From Aridibacter sp965216195 (GTDB lineage: Bacteria > Acidobacteriota > Blastocatellia > Pyrinomonadales > Pyrinomonadaceae), in the NCBI GenBank assembly GCA_965216195.1, contig OZ244151.1, forward strand, positions 2,480,001 through 2,544,000: a stretch of DNA of 64,000 bases, given 5' to 3'. Under the pieces are notes generated by a model, which saw only the letters and a program-made list of their open reading frames with translations, ran no database searches and was not told where the DNA came from. Numbering within the stretch: the stretch's first letter is position 1; each line of letters opens with the position of its first letter. Position numbers and translations under genes: made by a program. This document shows, piece after piece, positions 25,762-34,339 of this stretch.

Positions 25762-26874
25762 CTAGTCAAGCCCGAGAACAGATGCTCCCGACCCTCCTTT
25801 TTTTCCTGCCCCCGATACCTCCCCAACTTTCCCTGGTTTTGAAAGTGCGGGCTGCAGAGGATTCACGTAGGAGTTAGGAACACTTGGAATATCACCTAAG
25901 CGTTTTGCCGCCAACAATTCAATGTCGTATCCCTCGCTCCGCACTCGTTCATCGATGTAAAGCAAACAAAAGCCGATCATCCAAACCGGCGTTAGTAGAA
26001 TAAAACTTGCCTGCGAAATAACCTGGCTGGCTATCTCATACCAGGCAGGTAGAGAATCTGCGGCGTCGAAGGAAAAAAGTGACACGCCCTCATACCACGC
26101 AACCCATCCAAGCGGAATATACAAAATGGCAAGCGCGGAATAGGTGGCCACGCTTGTAAAAATAAACAACATCGCAACCCGTTTCACATTTTTCCCCGCC
26201 AGTGTCATGCTTCGGCTCAATGCTGAAAATGCCCCCTGTCCCTCCACGAGCATTATCTGCGGAACGTAAACAAACCTTGAAATCAGCAGGAATAAAAGCC
26301 AGAGCGTCGCGAAAGTTATTCCTATACCAATAACCGAAGATATGAGAAACGCGAATATTGGAACGGATTGAAAGGAAAACGCCGAACCCATAATCGCGAT
26401 TGTCGCTATGGCCAATCCAAAATTCACGATGAACAATCCGAAGGTTCCTAAAACCAGCGTAAGCAAAGTTGAAATTCCGATCAGCCCCGGAAGACGGCTG
26501 GCTGCGTTTTTATACGTTTCCCGGAATGTAATAGGTTCGCCATGGAGCAAATGCCTCACAAAATTCCTGGAAGCACCGCCCATTACAACAAGTGTTGCGA
26601 TGATCTGAACTGTCCAAATTAAAAAACTTCCAAGTCCTACAAACAGATCATAGAAAGCTACCTCTGTTTCGGTTGTCGAGCCAGCCAAAAACAAATATCG
26701 GGCCAAAACTGTCCAACCAATCGAAAACAGCATTCCGGCAACCACTGGCGGCGCGCCAATTACAATAAACGACCAGAAATGCTTTCGGTAAAATCGAAAA
26801 GCGCGGTCAATAAGGTCACCCGCTCCAAGCGGAACGAGCGAAAGTTGGGAGTTGGACAGGGCTGGATTTTCCAT
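25762..26874 (-). CDS. Polytopic membrane protein, GDPD-membrane-domain-like
   Basis: 370 residues with about six to seven strong hydrophobic segments. A typical N-terminal phrase GAGDLIDRAFRFYRKHFWSF and a later FVYVPQIMLVEGQGAFSALSRSMTLAGKN match membrane proteins related to the glycerophosphodiester phosphodiesterase membrane domain and YciC-like groups. No catalytic domain is present. It ends in a Gly/Ser/Lys-rich tail. Start set at the ATG at 26874 (MENPALSNSQL); the open frame goes on to a TTG at 26889. It is the first gene of the DUF4129-DUF4350-TSUP-MoxR run, so it may have a membrane-organising role there. Confidence 0.8.
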   Translation of the reverse strand: MENPALSNSQLSLVPLGAGDLIDRAFRFYRKHFWSFIVIGAPPVVAGMLFSIGWTVLARYLFLAGSTTETEVAFYDLFVGLGSFLIWTVQIIATLVVMGGASRNFVRHLLHGEPITFRETYKNAASRLPGLIGISTLLTLVLGTFGLFIVNFGLAIATIAIMGSAFSFQSVPIFAFLISSVIGIGITFATLWLLFLLISRFVYVPQIMLVEGQGAFSALSRSMTLAGKNVKRVAMLFIFTSVATYSALAILYIPLGWVAWYEGVSLFSFDAADSLPAWYEIASQVISQASFILLTPVWMIGFCLLYIDERVRSEGYDIELLAAKRLGDIPSVPNSYVNPLQPALSKPGKVGEVSGAGKKGGSGASVLGLD

Positions 26875-27250
26875 CTTTCTTACGGGCAATTATAACTTTT
26901 TTATTTACTGGAAAATAGAGGCCGCGCTAAATACAAATATTCGTATAAAATACATCATTTTGAAATAAACTACATTTTTGCATAGAATATCCAAAAATTC
27001 AGGAAATTTGATGTTTTTTTATCTCCTGCAAGCCGCGTTAACCGGAATGCTTCCAATAATTTAAGTGGACTTAGCGTTATTGGAACAGGTTTTGCCTATA
27101 AAAAGGCGTACCCATAAATAAAAAGTCAAAGATTCATAAACGATTTATAAAATTGAAAACTGAATTTTGGAATAAAGGGTAATGAATTGTCGCCCCGAAC
27201 CAGTTTCCTAAACTGGCTGACTTTTGAAGAATTAAAATAAGGAGAAATCA
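26875..27250. promoter_or_regulatory. AT-rich divergent intergenic region with a palindrome at 27200-27216
   Basis: No gene seen. It must hold promoters for the membrane-protein operon (leftwards) and the TonB-dependent receptor (rightwards). A perfect 7-bp inverted repeat CCAGTTT/AAACTGG with a 3-nt centre (27200-27206, 27210-27216) lies 34 bp before the receptor ATG and could be an operator or a 5' UTR hairpin. The receptor's ribosome-binding site AAGGAGA is at about 27239-27245. Confidence 0.5.
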
Positions 27251-30200
27251 ATGAAACGAATTATCTTTGCTACGTTTATGCTTTGTTTGTTTACGGCATT
27301 TACGCTAGCACAATCAACGGTAGGACGTATCAACGGAACCGTATCTGGTCCCGATGGTCTGTTGCCTGGCGCTACTGTTACGATTACTGATAATCAAACC
27401 AAGCGTACGTTTACAACAACAACGAGCGACAGTGGTGCGTATCAGTTCGAACAGTTGGCTTTCGGAACCTACACTTTGAAGGTAACCGCTAGCGGCTTTA
27501 AGACCTACGTGGCTAACGAGCTAAAAATCGACGCTAACCGAGCTTACACTTTGAATCCCAAGCTGGAGCTTGGCGATGTGACCGCAGAAGTTACGGTTCA
27601 GGCTGGTGCAGAGATTGTTAACTCAAGTAACTCTGAATTGAGTACAACGGTAAGTCCTAAACAGGTTTTAGACCTTCCAATTAATGGACGTAACCCACTA
27701 GCGCTTTTGAATCTACAAGCGGGCGTTAATGCAACGAGCAACTCCATCAACGGACAGCGCTCGTCTTCGGTTAACTACACGCGTGACGGAATTAACGTAC
27801 AGGATAATTTCATCCGAACGGGCGGTTTCGTTCAAGATAGGCCAACTGTAGACGATACAGGTGAATTTACTGTTGTAACGCAAAACTCGGGCGCTGAACT
27901 TGGAAACGGCGGTTCGACACAAGTTCTTCTTGTTACCCCGCGTGGTGGAAGCTCCTTTCACGGTGCGCTCTATGCCTATAACCGAAATTCCAAATTCGCC
28001 GCAAATGAATTTGGTAATAATTCGGCGGGCGTTGAGAAACCGTTTCTAAATCGTAATCAACTTGGTGGAAAACTTTCAGGTCCGATTCCGATTCCGGCGT
28101 TTGGTGAAGGGACACCGTTTTTCTTCAAGGATAAGGGATTCTTCTTCGTAAATTACGAAAAATTCTTGTTGCGTCAAACAAATTCCGCAACAACGCGAGT
28201 GCTCCTTCCGCAGTTCCGCGATGGAACATTTACCTACACTGATAATGGCGGAACCCAAAGAACGGTTAACGTTTTAACCGGTGCTGGACTCCTGGGCCCG
28301 ATTCCTGCCGCAGCGAATGGTGTACTATCCGTAAATCCGGTTATTCAGAGCCGTATTCTGGCAAACATGCCGACGGCGGGTAACTCAATTACGCAAAACG
28401 GCGGTTTAACCCAGAGCCTACTTTTTAACGTTAAAGACAACACTACTCGTGACACATTTATCACCCGTTTGGACGTTGAAATTAATGATAAGAATAGTAT
28501 CTACGGCGTTTATCGTTTTGTAGATAACAACGACAACAGACCTGATATTGAGTTTGGTTTTGATCCTGAGCCTTTTGTAAATATAACTTCTTACAGTAGG
28601 TTCTTTGTAGCTGCTTGGAGAACGGTAGTTGGTTCTAATTTAACGAACGAATTTCGAGCTTCCTATACCGATAACAACCCATTTTTTGCTGAATCGCCGA
28701 ATTTCCCGACTGACTACGTCATCGGTGGAATTCCGTTTGGTTTAACTGACCCATTACCAAGCTTCCAAGATCAGGGACGTGTCACGAATCAATACACCTT
28801 CCAGAACAATGCGTCATATTCGTTTGGAAATCACACGCTGCGGTTTGGTGGCGAATTTATTAAGCACTTAATTGATTCGGAAGTTAACTTCAACCGAGTG
28901 CCGATTTACCGCCTTACAGCAGGCAACACCGCCATCGCAGATTTTTCCGGACTGTTTCCTGGTGGAATTAACGGTACTGACCTAGGACGGGCTGAGGCTC
29001 TTCGCGGATTTCTTGGCGGCGTGATCGGCGGCGGTACGGTTGCCGCTAATTATCAAGGCCCGTCATTGGGTCCGGTACTCGGATCAACCCAAGCGCGTAG
29101 GTTCAGATACAACACGCTCGGACTTTATGTGAGTGATCAATGGCGTGTTAAACCCAATCTGACGTTAAACTTGGGCTTGCGTTGGGACTACTGGAGTCCG
29201 CTTAATAATCCGGATCAGGTTTATCTCGAACCGGATTTAGAGGGTGCGACCGACTTTGATACGATTCGCGCCAATATGCTTGATCCAACCGGACAGTATG
29301 TAATCATCGGTACCAATTCCGGTAAACCGGGTGATTTCTATAAACCTGATTACAATAACTTTGGCCCAAATGTAGGTTTTGCATGGTCACCCTCCTTTGA
29401 CGGCGGCTTCGGCAAATTCCTGTTTGGGCATGAAGGACAATCCACAATTCGCGGCGGTTTCAGAATTGGTTACATAAACGACGAATTTATTCGTGGCAGT
29501 GATAATGCCTTGTCTGGTAACGATGGATTGGACTTTACCGTTAATGCTCTTCAAAATGGTTCGCCGGTATTGAACGCGAGACTGGGACCAAATCTTCCTG
29601 GTTTCACGCTTCCGGCATTCCAGACACCACCGATCAGTTTTGCTTCGAATAACGCGACAAACGGCTTTTTCTTCAACACCGTGTTTGGTGTTGATCCAAA
29701 GCTTGAGTTGCAGCAAAACTATGAGTGGAACTTTGGCTATCAGCGGGAAATTGGTTTTAACACTGCGTTTGAAGTGCGCTACGTTGGCGGCATGAGTAAC
29801 AATATGCACCAGGCGTTTGACTTCAACCAGGTAAGAATCAACGAAGGAAATTTCTTACAAGATTTTCTGACAATTCGAAACAACTGTAAAGCCTATGTCG
29901 CGGCAAATAATGCTAATCCGGCTAATCCAAAAAGATACCTTGATGGTCGATGTTCGTTTTTCGAATATCTGGGACTTGCCGGCGGCGGTGTTCCGGGAAG
30001 TACGCCTATTACTACTGGGTCAGCTCAGGCAAACGCATTTTATTTGCCGACTTCGACCGCACAAGGAATCGTAGGACAAGCTGCGGTAATCTGGGTTCAG
30101 AATAAATCGTTTATTTCAGGTTTATTTGACTCAAATACTTTGCTGCATAATGGAAATGCAGGTGTTGTTGACTTGCTTACAAACGCTGGAAAATATAGAT

Positions 30201-31027
30201 ATAATGCTTTGCAGGCGGAGATTCGACGTAGATTTACAAACGGTCTCCACTACCAGGCAAACTATACCTTCCAGAAGACATTGACCGACTCGGGTACGGA
30301 TGTTCAGCATCGCTTTAATCCTTACCTTGATTACAACAACCAAGGCTTGGAATATGCGCGTGCTGACTATGATCGTACGCACACCGTTAATATGAATACG
30401 ACCTATGAGCTACCGTTTGGTAAAGGAAAACCTTTCCTTAACCAAGGCGGACTCGTAGACAAGATTTTTGGCGGATTCCAGTTGAACGCGATTGTAAATA
30501 TCAGTTCGGGTGCTCCGATATCGATTAAAGATGTCAACGGAACATTGAACAGAACTGGTCGTTCGGGTCGTCAAACAGCAAATTCGAGTCTTTCGGAAGC
30601 TGAAATTAAGAAGTTGGTTGGCGTTAATATCCAGGCGGATGGAACTGTTTACTTTATCGATCCTTCCGTGATTGGACCAAATGGTTCGGCTACAAACGGT
30701 AACGTAACCGAAGCTCCGGATGATCGTTTCCCGGGACAGGTATTCTTTAGAGTGCAGCCCGGAGAAACAGGCACGCTCCAAAGAGCTTTCTTAAACGGTC
30801 CATGGTATTTTAACGCTGATGTCGGATTGATCAAAAATATTCGTTTCGGTGAAAGGTTCAGAGTTCAGTTTAGGGCGGAAGCTTTTAACGTGCTGAATGC
30901 AACGAACTGGTTCATCGGCCAAAATACGAATACCTTTGATGTTGATTCAACGACATTTGGTCAAATTCCGTTAACCAATAACTATCCGCCGCGTATCATG
31001 CAGTTTGCATTCAGATTTGAATTCTAA
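27251..31027 (+). CDS. Oar-like TonB-dependent receptor with carboxypeptidase-regulatory domain
   Basis: Outer-membrane protein of 1258 residues. Signal peptide 1-20 (MKRIIFATFMLCLFTAFTLA) is followed by a carboxypeptidase D regulatory-like beta-sandwich (about 24-115, GRINGTVSGPDGLLPGATVT). A plug domain follows (about 125-230, with DLPINGRNPLALLNLQAGV and YTRDGINVQDNFIRTGG), then a long beta-barrel ending in an aromatic residue (QFAFRFEF), the outer-membrane assembly signal. The barrel contains TLNLGLRWDYWSP and YDRTHTVNMNTTYELPFGKG, phrases repeated across acidobacterial Oar-like receptors. Ligand unknown; these are thought to take up polymers or peptides. It has a strong AAGGAGA site and a strong terminator. 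The exported protein 31133-32011 follows. Confidence 0.94.
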   Translation: MKRIIFATFMLCLFTAFTLAQSTVGRINGTVSGPDGLLPGATVTITDNQTKRTFTTTTSDSGAYQFEQLAFGTYTLKVTASGFKTYVANELKIDANRAYTLNPKLELGDVTAEVTVQAGAEIVNSSNSELSTTVSPKQVLDLPINGRNPLALLNLQAGVNATSNSINGQRSSSVNYTRDGINVQDNFIRTGGFVQDRPTVDDTGEFTVVTQNSGAELGNGGSTQVLLVTPRGGSSFHGALYAYNRNSKFAANEFGNNSAGVEKPFLNRNQLGGKLSGPIPIPAFGEGTPFFFKDKGFFFVNYEKFLLRQTNSATTRVLLPQFRDGTFTYTDNGGTQRTVNVLTGAGLLGPIPAAANGVLSVNPVIQSRILANMPTAGNSITQNGGLTQSLLFNVKDNTTRDTFITRLDVEINDKNSIYGVYRFVDNNDNRPDIEFGFDPEPFVNITSYSRFFVAAWRTVVGSNLTNEFRASYTDNNPFFAESPNFPTDYVIGGIPFGLTDPLPSFQDQGRVTNQYTFQNNASYSFGNHTLRFGGEFIKHLIDSEVNFNRVPIYRLTAGNTAIADFSGLFPGGINGTDLGRAEALRGFLGGVIGGGTVAANYQGPSLGPVLGSTQARRFRYNTLGLYVSDQWRVKPNLTLNLGLRWDYWSPLNNPDQVYLEPDLEGATDFDTIRANMLDPTGQYVIIGTNSGKPGDFYKPDYNNFGPNVGFAWSPSFDGGFGKFLFGHEGQSTIRGGFRIGYINDEFIRGSDNALSGNDGLDFTVNALQNGSPVLNARLGPNLPGFTLPAFQTPPISFASNNATNGFFFNTVFGVDPKLELQQNYEWNFGYQREIGFNTAFEVRYVGGMSNNMHQAFDFNQVRINEGNFLQDFLTIRNNCKAYVAANNANPANPKRYLDGRCSFFEYLGLAGGGVPGSTPITTGSAQANAFYLPTSTAQGIVGQAAVIWVQNKSFISGLFDSNTLLHNGNAGVVDLLTNAGKYRYNALQAEIRRRFTNGLHYQANYTFQKTLTDSGTDVQHRFNPYLDYNNQGLEYARADYDRTHTVNMNTTYELPFGKGKPFLNQGGLVDKIFGGFQLNAIVNISSGAPISIKDVNGTLNRTGRSGRQTANSSLSEAEIKKLVGVNIQADGTVYFIDPSVIGPNGSATNGNVTEAPDDRFPGQVFFRVQPGETGTLQRAFLNGPWYFNADVGLIKNIRFGERFRVQFRAEAFNVLNATNWFIGQNTNTFDVDSTTFGQIPLTNNYPPRIMQFAFRFEF

Positions 31028-31049
31028 TTGCTGATCGTGTCGAGTAATT

Positions 31050-31086
31050 GGGCGTTGTTTCTTTTATGAAGCAACGCCCGTTTTTT
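31050..31086 (+). terminator. Rho-independent terminator after the TonB-dependent receptor
   Basis: 12-bp stem GGGCGTTGTTTC/GAAGCAACGCCC (31050-31061, 31068-31079, one G-U pair) with a 6-nt loop, followed by TTTTTT. Confidence 0.93.
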
Positions 31087-31132
31087 CGCATTCATCTGAT
31101 AGGTTGTTCTATCCAAAATTTAAGGAGATATT

Positions 31133-32011
31133 ATGAAAAACCACGTGGTTAGATTTGGGGTGCTCACCAGCATGCTGGCCCTCGCATTAACAGCTTTTGC
31201 AGGCTCTAAACAAAAAATTAAGCCAAAAGAGCTGATAGAAAAACATCGCCAGTCGATTGGAAGTCCTCAGGCGCTCGCCGAAGTAAAATCAATTATGGCA
31301 GCAGGTACGTCAAGCGCCATATTCAAGGGCCGGGGAAAAGGTTTAACCGAGGGGATCGCTGTAATTGCATCACAAGGTAACCGAAATATGATGGGCATGA
31401 AGTTCAATAACCCCGAGCATCAATTTGAAAAAATGGGTTTTGATGGTACCAACCTATCGGTAGGCTTTACCAGCCCCGGAAAACGGTCAGTTTTGGGCGG
31501 ATTTTTAAGGGTGAACGAGAAAACTTTCAAACGAGGTCTTCTCGGAGGCGCTTTGACAACATCTTGGGAATTGCTCAATTATGATGAAAAAGTGGGTAAG
31601 CTAAAGTATCGGGGTAAAACCAAGGTTGATAAACGTCCAGCATATAAATTTGGCTACAATCTTCGTAAAGGTTCTGACTTAAATATCACTTTTTTCTTTG
31701 ACGCTGAAACCTTTCGACACGTGAAAACAGAATACACACGTGTTTTCAGTTCTGGGATAGGTCGTGTTCGCGGCAACAATCAAAGTGCCGCAAGGGTAGA
31801 TAATTCAGCCCAGCAAAGCGAGACCCGACATAAAATGACTGAAAAATTTGACGATTTCAAGCCCATCGGCAAACTAACTCTTCCGCATACGTATGAGATA
31901 TTTCTCGAAATTCAGACCGGAAACGGAGCTACAAAAGATCATTTCACGATGAAGCTCGAACAGTTTCGCTTTAATCAGGAATTTAAAGATGGCGATTTCA
32001 GAGTTGCATAG
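31133..32011 (+). CDS. Exported LolA/LppX-like protein of unknown function
   Basis: 292 residues with a signal peptide (1-23, LTSMLALALTAFAG). The mature part begins KPKELIEKHRQSIGSPQALA and continues as beta-rich sequence (FEKMGFDGTNLSVGF, YRGKTKVDKRPAYKF, ITFFFDAETFRHVKTEY), which resembles the half-barrel lipoprotein-carrier fold (LolA/LppX/outer-membrane lipoprotein-sorting). There is no lipobox Cys. A good ribosome-binding site AAGGAGA is 6 bp before the ATG. It sits directly after a TonB-dependent receptor, as similar small exported proteins often do in acidobacteria, but a terminator separates the two. Fold assignment is tentative. Confidence 0.75.
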   Translation: MKNHVVRFGVLTSMLALALTAFAGSKQKIKPKELIEKHRQSIGSPQALAEVKSIMAAGTSSAIFKGRGKGLTEGIAVIASQGNRNMMGMKFNNPEHQFEKMGFDGTNLSVGFTSPGKRSVLGGFLRVNEKTFKRGLLGGALTTSWELLNYDEKVGKLKYRGKTKVDKRPAYKFGYNLRKGSDLNITFFFDAETFRHVKTEYTRVFSSGIGRVRGNNQSAARVDNSAQQSETRHKMTEKFDDFKPIGKLTLPHTYEIFLEIQTGNGATKDHFTMKLEQFRFNQEFKDGDFRVA

Positions 32012-32036
32012 ATTCTATTTTTACTTTATGCACGTA

Positions 32037-32068
32037 AGAGTCCGGAAATAGGCCGGGCTCTTTTTTTT
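32037..32068 (+). terminator. Rho-independent terminator after the exported protein gene
   Basis: Stem AGAGTCCGG/CCGGGCTCT (32037-32045, 32053-32061, one G-U pair), loop 7 nt, followed by eight T. It abuts the stop codon of the convergent response-regulator gene, whose own end may use the reverse hairpin. Confidence 0.88.
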
Positions 32069-33476
32069 ATGTACGCGGAACAATATTGTAGCTTTTAATT
32101 TTTGAATTGAGAGTAGTGGCATTCAACCCTAGGAGACGTGCGGCACGCGACTGGTGTCCGCCCGTTTGCTCAAGGGCTCGCTGGATCATATCAATTTCAA
32201 ATTTCTTAACCTCATCGTAAAACGTGACGCCTTGCGATATATCAATCTGAGCAGAGGTACCGCTGCTATCAGCGATCATTTCCTGGGCGAGTTCGGGATC
32301 GAGCACCTCTGGACGTAAACATTCTTTCGTCAACTCATCGTTTGGCGCGATAACAACGGCACGCTCAACAATGTTTTCGAGTTCCCTGACGTTTCCCGGA
32401 TAATAGTAGCTCTCCAGGAGCGAAAGTACATCGGGCAAGATATTTGTCGATATTTCGCGAGCATTTTCTTCATTATATTTTGAGATGAAGTGTTTTACGA
32501 GCGGTAGAATATCCTCGCGGCGGTCGCGAAGGGGCGGCAATTCGACGGGTACGACTGAAAGCCGATAATAAAGATCTTCACGAAATGTTCCATTCTTCAC
32601 GGCTTCTTTCAAATCGATATTTGTCGCCGCGATAATTCTTACGTCAACGGATATTTTTTTTGTTTCACCGAGCGGAGTAAACTCTCTTTCCTGTATCACA
32701 CGCAACAGTCTGACTTGCGTTTCAGGACGTAAATCCCCAATCTCATCAAGAAATATCGTGCCTTCATTAGCGACTTCAAAAAGGCCCTTCTTTGCCGCAA
32801 CCGCACCCGTAAAAGCACCTTTCGTGTGTCCAAAAAGTTCGCTTTCGAGAAGCTCCGAAGGAATATTCGAGCAATTCACCGCAACGAAAGGATTTTCTGA
32901 TCTTGGGCTCGATTGATGAATAGCTTTCGCGATTACTTCTTTTCCAGTTCCGCTTTCGCCGGTTATGAGTACGGTCGAACGTGCGGGTGCGATGCGCTCA
33001 ACAAGTCGGAAAATCTCTTCCATTTTGTCCGAGCTCCCGACAATCGAGTCCCGTTTTACAGAGCTTGCCATCACCTGACGAAGTGTGACGCGCTCTTCCT
33101 CATTTTTTCGCTTCTTGATACCTTTCGCCGTTAGAGCGAGAATTTGTTCGTTTTGAAATGGTTTTCTAATGCAACCGCTCGCACCTTTCTCCCAGGCCGA
33201 AATTGCGGTTTCAAATGTCGCAAATGCGGTCACGATCAAAACAACCGCCTCTCTATCCATCTTGATCAACTCTTCGAGCGCGACAAGACCGCCCATACCC
33301 GGCATCGAAACGTCCATCAACACCACGTCGTAAGGCGCATTTTCGTAAGCTTCGAGTGCTTCTTCACCGGTTTTAGCCAGATCAACCTTATATCCAGCAC
33401 CGGAAAGCACCGTTTCCAATACGTCGCGCATAATCTCTTCGTCGTCACAGACTAAAACTCTACCTTTCTTCGCCAT
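32067..33476 (-). CDS. Sigma-54-dependent response regulator (NtrC family)
   Basis: 469 residues. Receiver domain 6-120: acidic pair at 11-12, phosphoacceptor Asp55 in VVLMDVSMPGMGG, and conserved Lys105 in IRKPF. The AAA+ sigma-54 activation domain (about 145-380) has Walker A GESGTGKE, the sigma-54-contacting GAFTGA loop, Walker B GTIFLDEIGDL and DVRIIAATNIDL. The C-terminal Fis-type helix-turn-helix (about 435-465) reads GGHQSRAARLLGLNATTLNS. It activates transcription from -24/-12 promoters after phosphorylation. No histidine kinase gene is adjacent, so it is an orphan here. Confidence 0.96.
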   Translation of the reverse strand: MAKKGRVLVCDDEEIMRDVLETVLSGAGYKVDLAKTGEEALEAYENAPYDVVLMDVSMPGMGGLVALEELIKMDREAVVLIVTAFATFETAISAWEKGASGCIRKPFQNEQILALTAKGIKKRKNEEERVTLRQVMASSVKRDSIVGSSDKMEEIFRLVERIAPARSTVLITGESGTGKEVIAKAIHQSSPRSENPFVAVNCSNIPSELLESELFGHTKGAFTGAVAAKKGLFEVANEGTIFLDEIGDLRPETQVRLLRVIQEREFTPLGETKKISVDVRIIAATNIDLKEAVKNGTFREDLYYRLSVVPVELPPLRDRREDILPLVKHFISKYNEENAREISTNILPDVLSLLESYYYPGNVRELENIVERAVVIAPNDELTKECLRPEVLDPELAQEMIADSSGTSAQIDISQGVTFYDEVKKFEIDMIQRALEQTGGHQSRAARLLGLNATTLNSKIKSYNIVPRT

Positions 33477-33608
33477 AAACTTTGAATATAACAGACTTTA
33501 CCAAAAATCTTGAACTCAAAACCTCTAGATCCCGGAGTGAATCACAAACTAGCCGAAATGACCGTTTCTTCCATAGTTCGAACACGAGTTTTGCGGTAAT
33601 ATTGTCCC

Positions 33609-34196
33609 GTGACCTACGAATTATCCGCATCAGCATACGATTCGATGATGGAGCCCTTAGAACGCCGATTTTTAGCTTCCTGGCGGCGCGAAACCCTCTC
33701 CAATCTTCCAAGTAATGGGAAAATCCTTGAAATCGGCGCAGGCACGGGACTGAACTTCTCAATTTATCCCCAAAACCAAAAAAATGTAACCGCCAGTGAA
33801 ATTTCGATCGAAATGCTGCAATTCGCGAAAACTCGATCAAACGAAATAAACTTGGTACAGGCTGACGCGGAAGAGCTGCCTTTTAATGAAGACTCATTCG
33901 ATGCCGCCGTTGCTACACTAGTTTTTTGTTCGATTCCAAAACCTGAAAAAGCCTTCGCCGAACTCCAGAGAGTTCTAAAAGCGAAGGGCCGAATCGTACT
34001 GCTGGAGCATGTTCGTCCAAACGGCTTGTTTGGTTATCTGTTTGACGTTATAAATCCCCTCACAGTTGCTTTATTCGAGGATCATTTCAACAGGAAAACG
34101 GCGGAGGTTGCTGAGAAATCAGGGCTTAGAATTGCCAAGATCAGAAAAAAAGCTTTTGGGGTCGTAAACCTTATCGTTTGCGATGTAGTAAAGTAA
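33609..34196 (+). CDS. Class I SAM-dependent methyltransferase (UbiE-like)
   Basis: 195 residues, GTG start at 33609. SAM-binding motif I is ILEIGAGTGLNFSIYP, motif II region is VQADAEELPFNEDSFDAAVA, and motif III is RVLKAKGRIVLLEHVRP. The overall pattern fits the small UbiE/Coq5-like or phosphatidylethanolamine N-methyltransferase-like group. Substrate cannot be fixed. It is divergent from the response regulator with a 132-bp gap that should carry both promoters. Confidence 0.85.
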   Translation: MTYELSASAYDSMMEPLERRFLASWRRETLSNLPSNGKILEIGAGTGLNFSIYPQNQKNVTASEISIEMLQFAKTRSNEINLVQADAEELPFNEDSFDAAVATLVFCSIPKPEKAFAELQRVLKAKGRIVLLEHVRPNGLFGYLFDVINPLTVALFEDHFNRKTAEVAEKSGLRIAKIRKKAFGVVNLIVCDVVK

Positions 34197-34339
34197 AAGT
34201 AGTAGCTGATTATTAACCGGAACTGTAGATCCACACATTCTACGTTTTCAGCGAAATCAAACCTTTTGTGCTTTTTATACGTAAGAGCAGGTGTCTCCAA
34301 AGGACCAAGTTACCGAACCGGTAACCAGCTAAGAAAATT

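Noticed and set aside
27713..27961. Antisense open frames inside the TonB-dependent receptor, kinases and efflux genes
   Set aside because: They lack start signals and family similarity and are expected shadows of strongly biased codons in the real genes.
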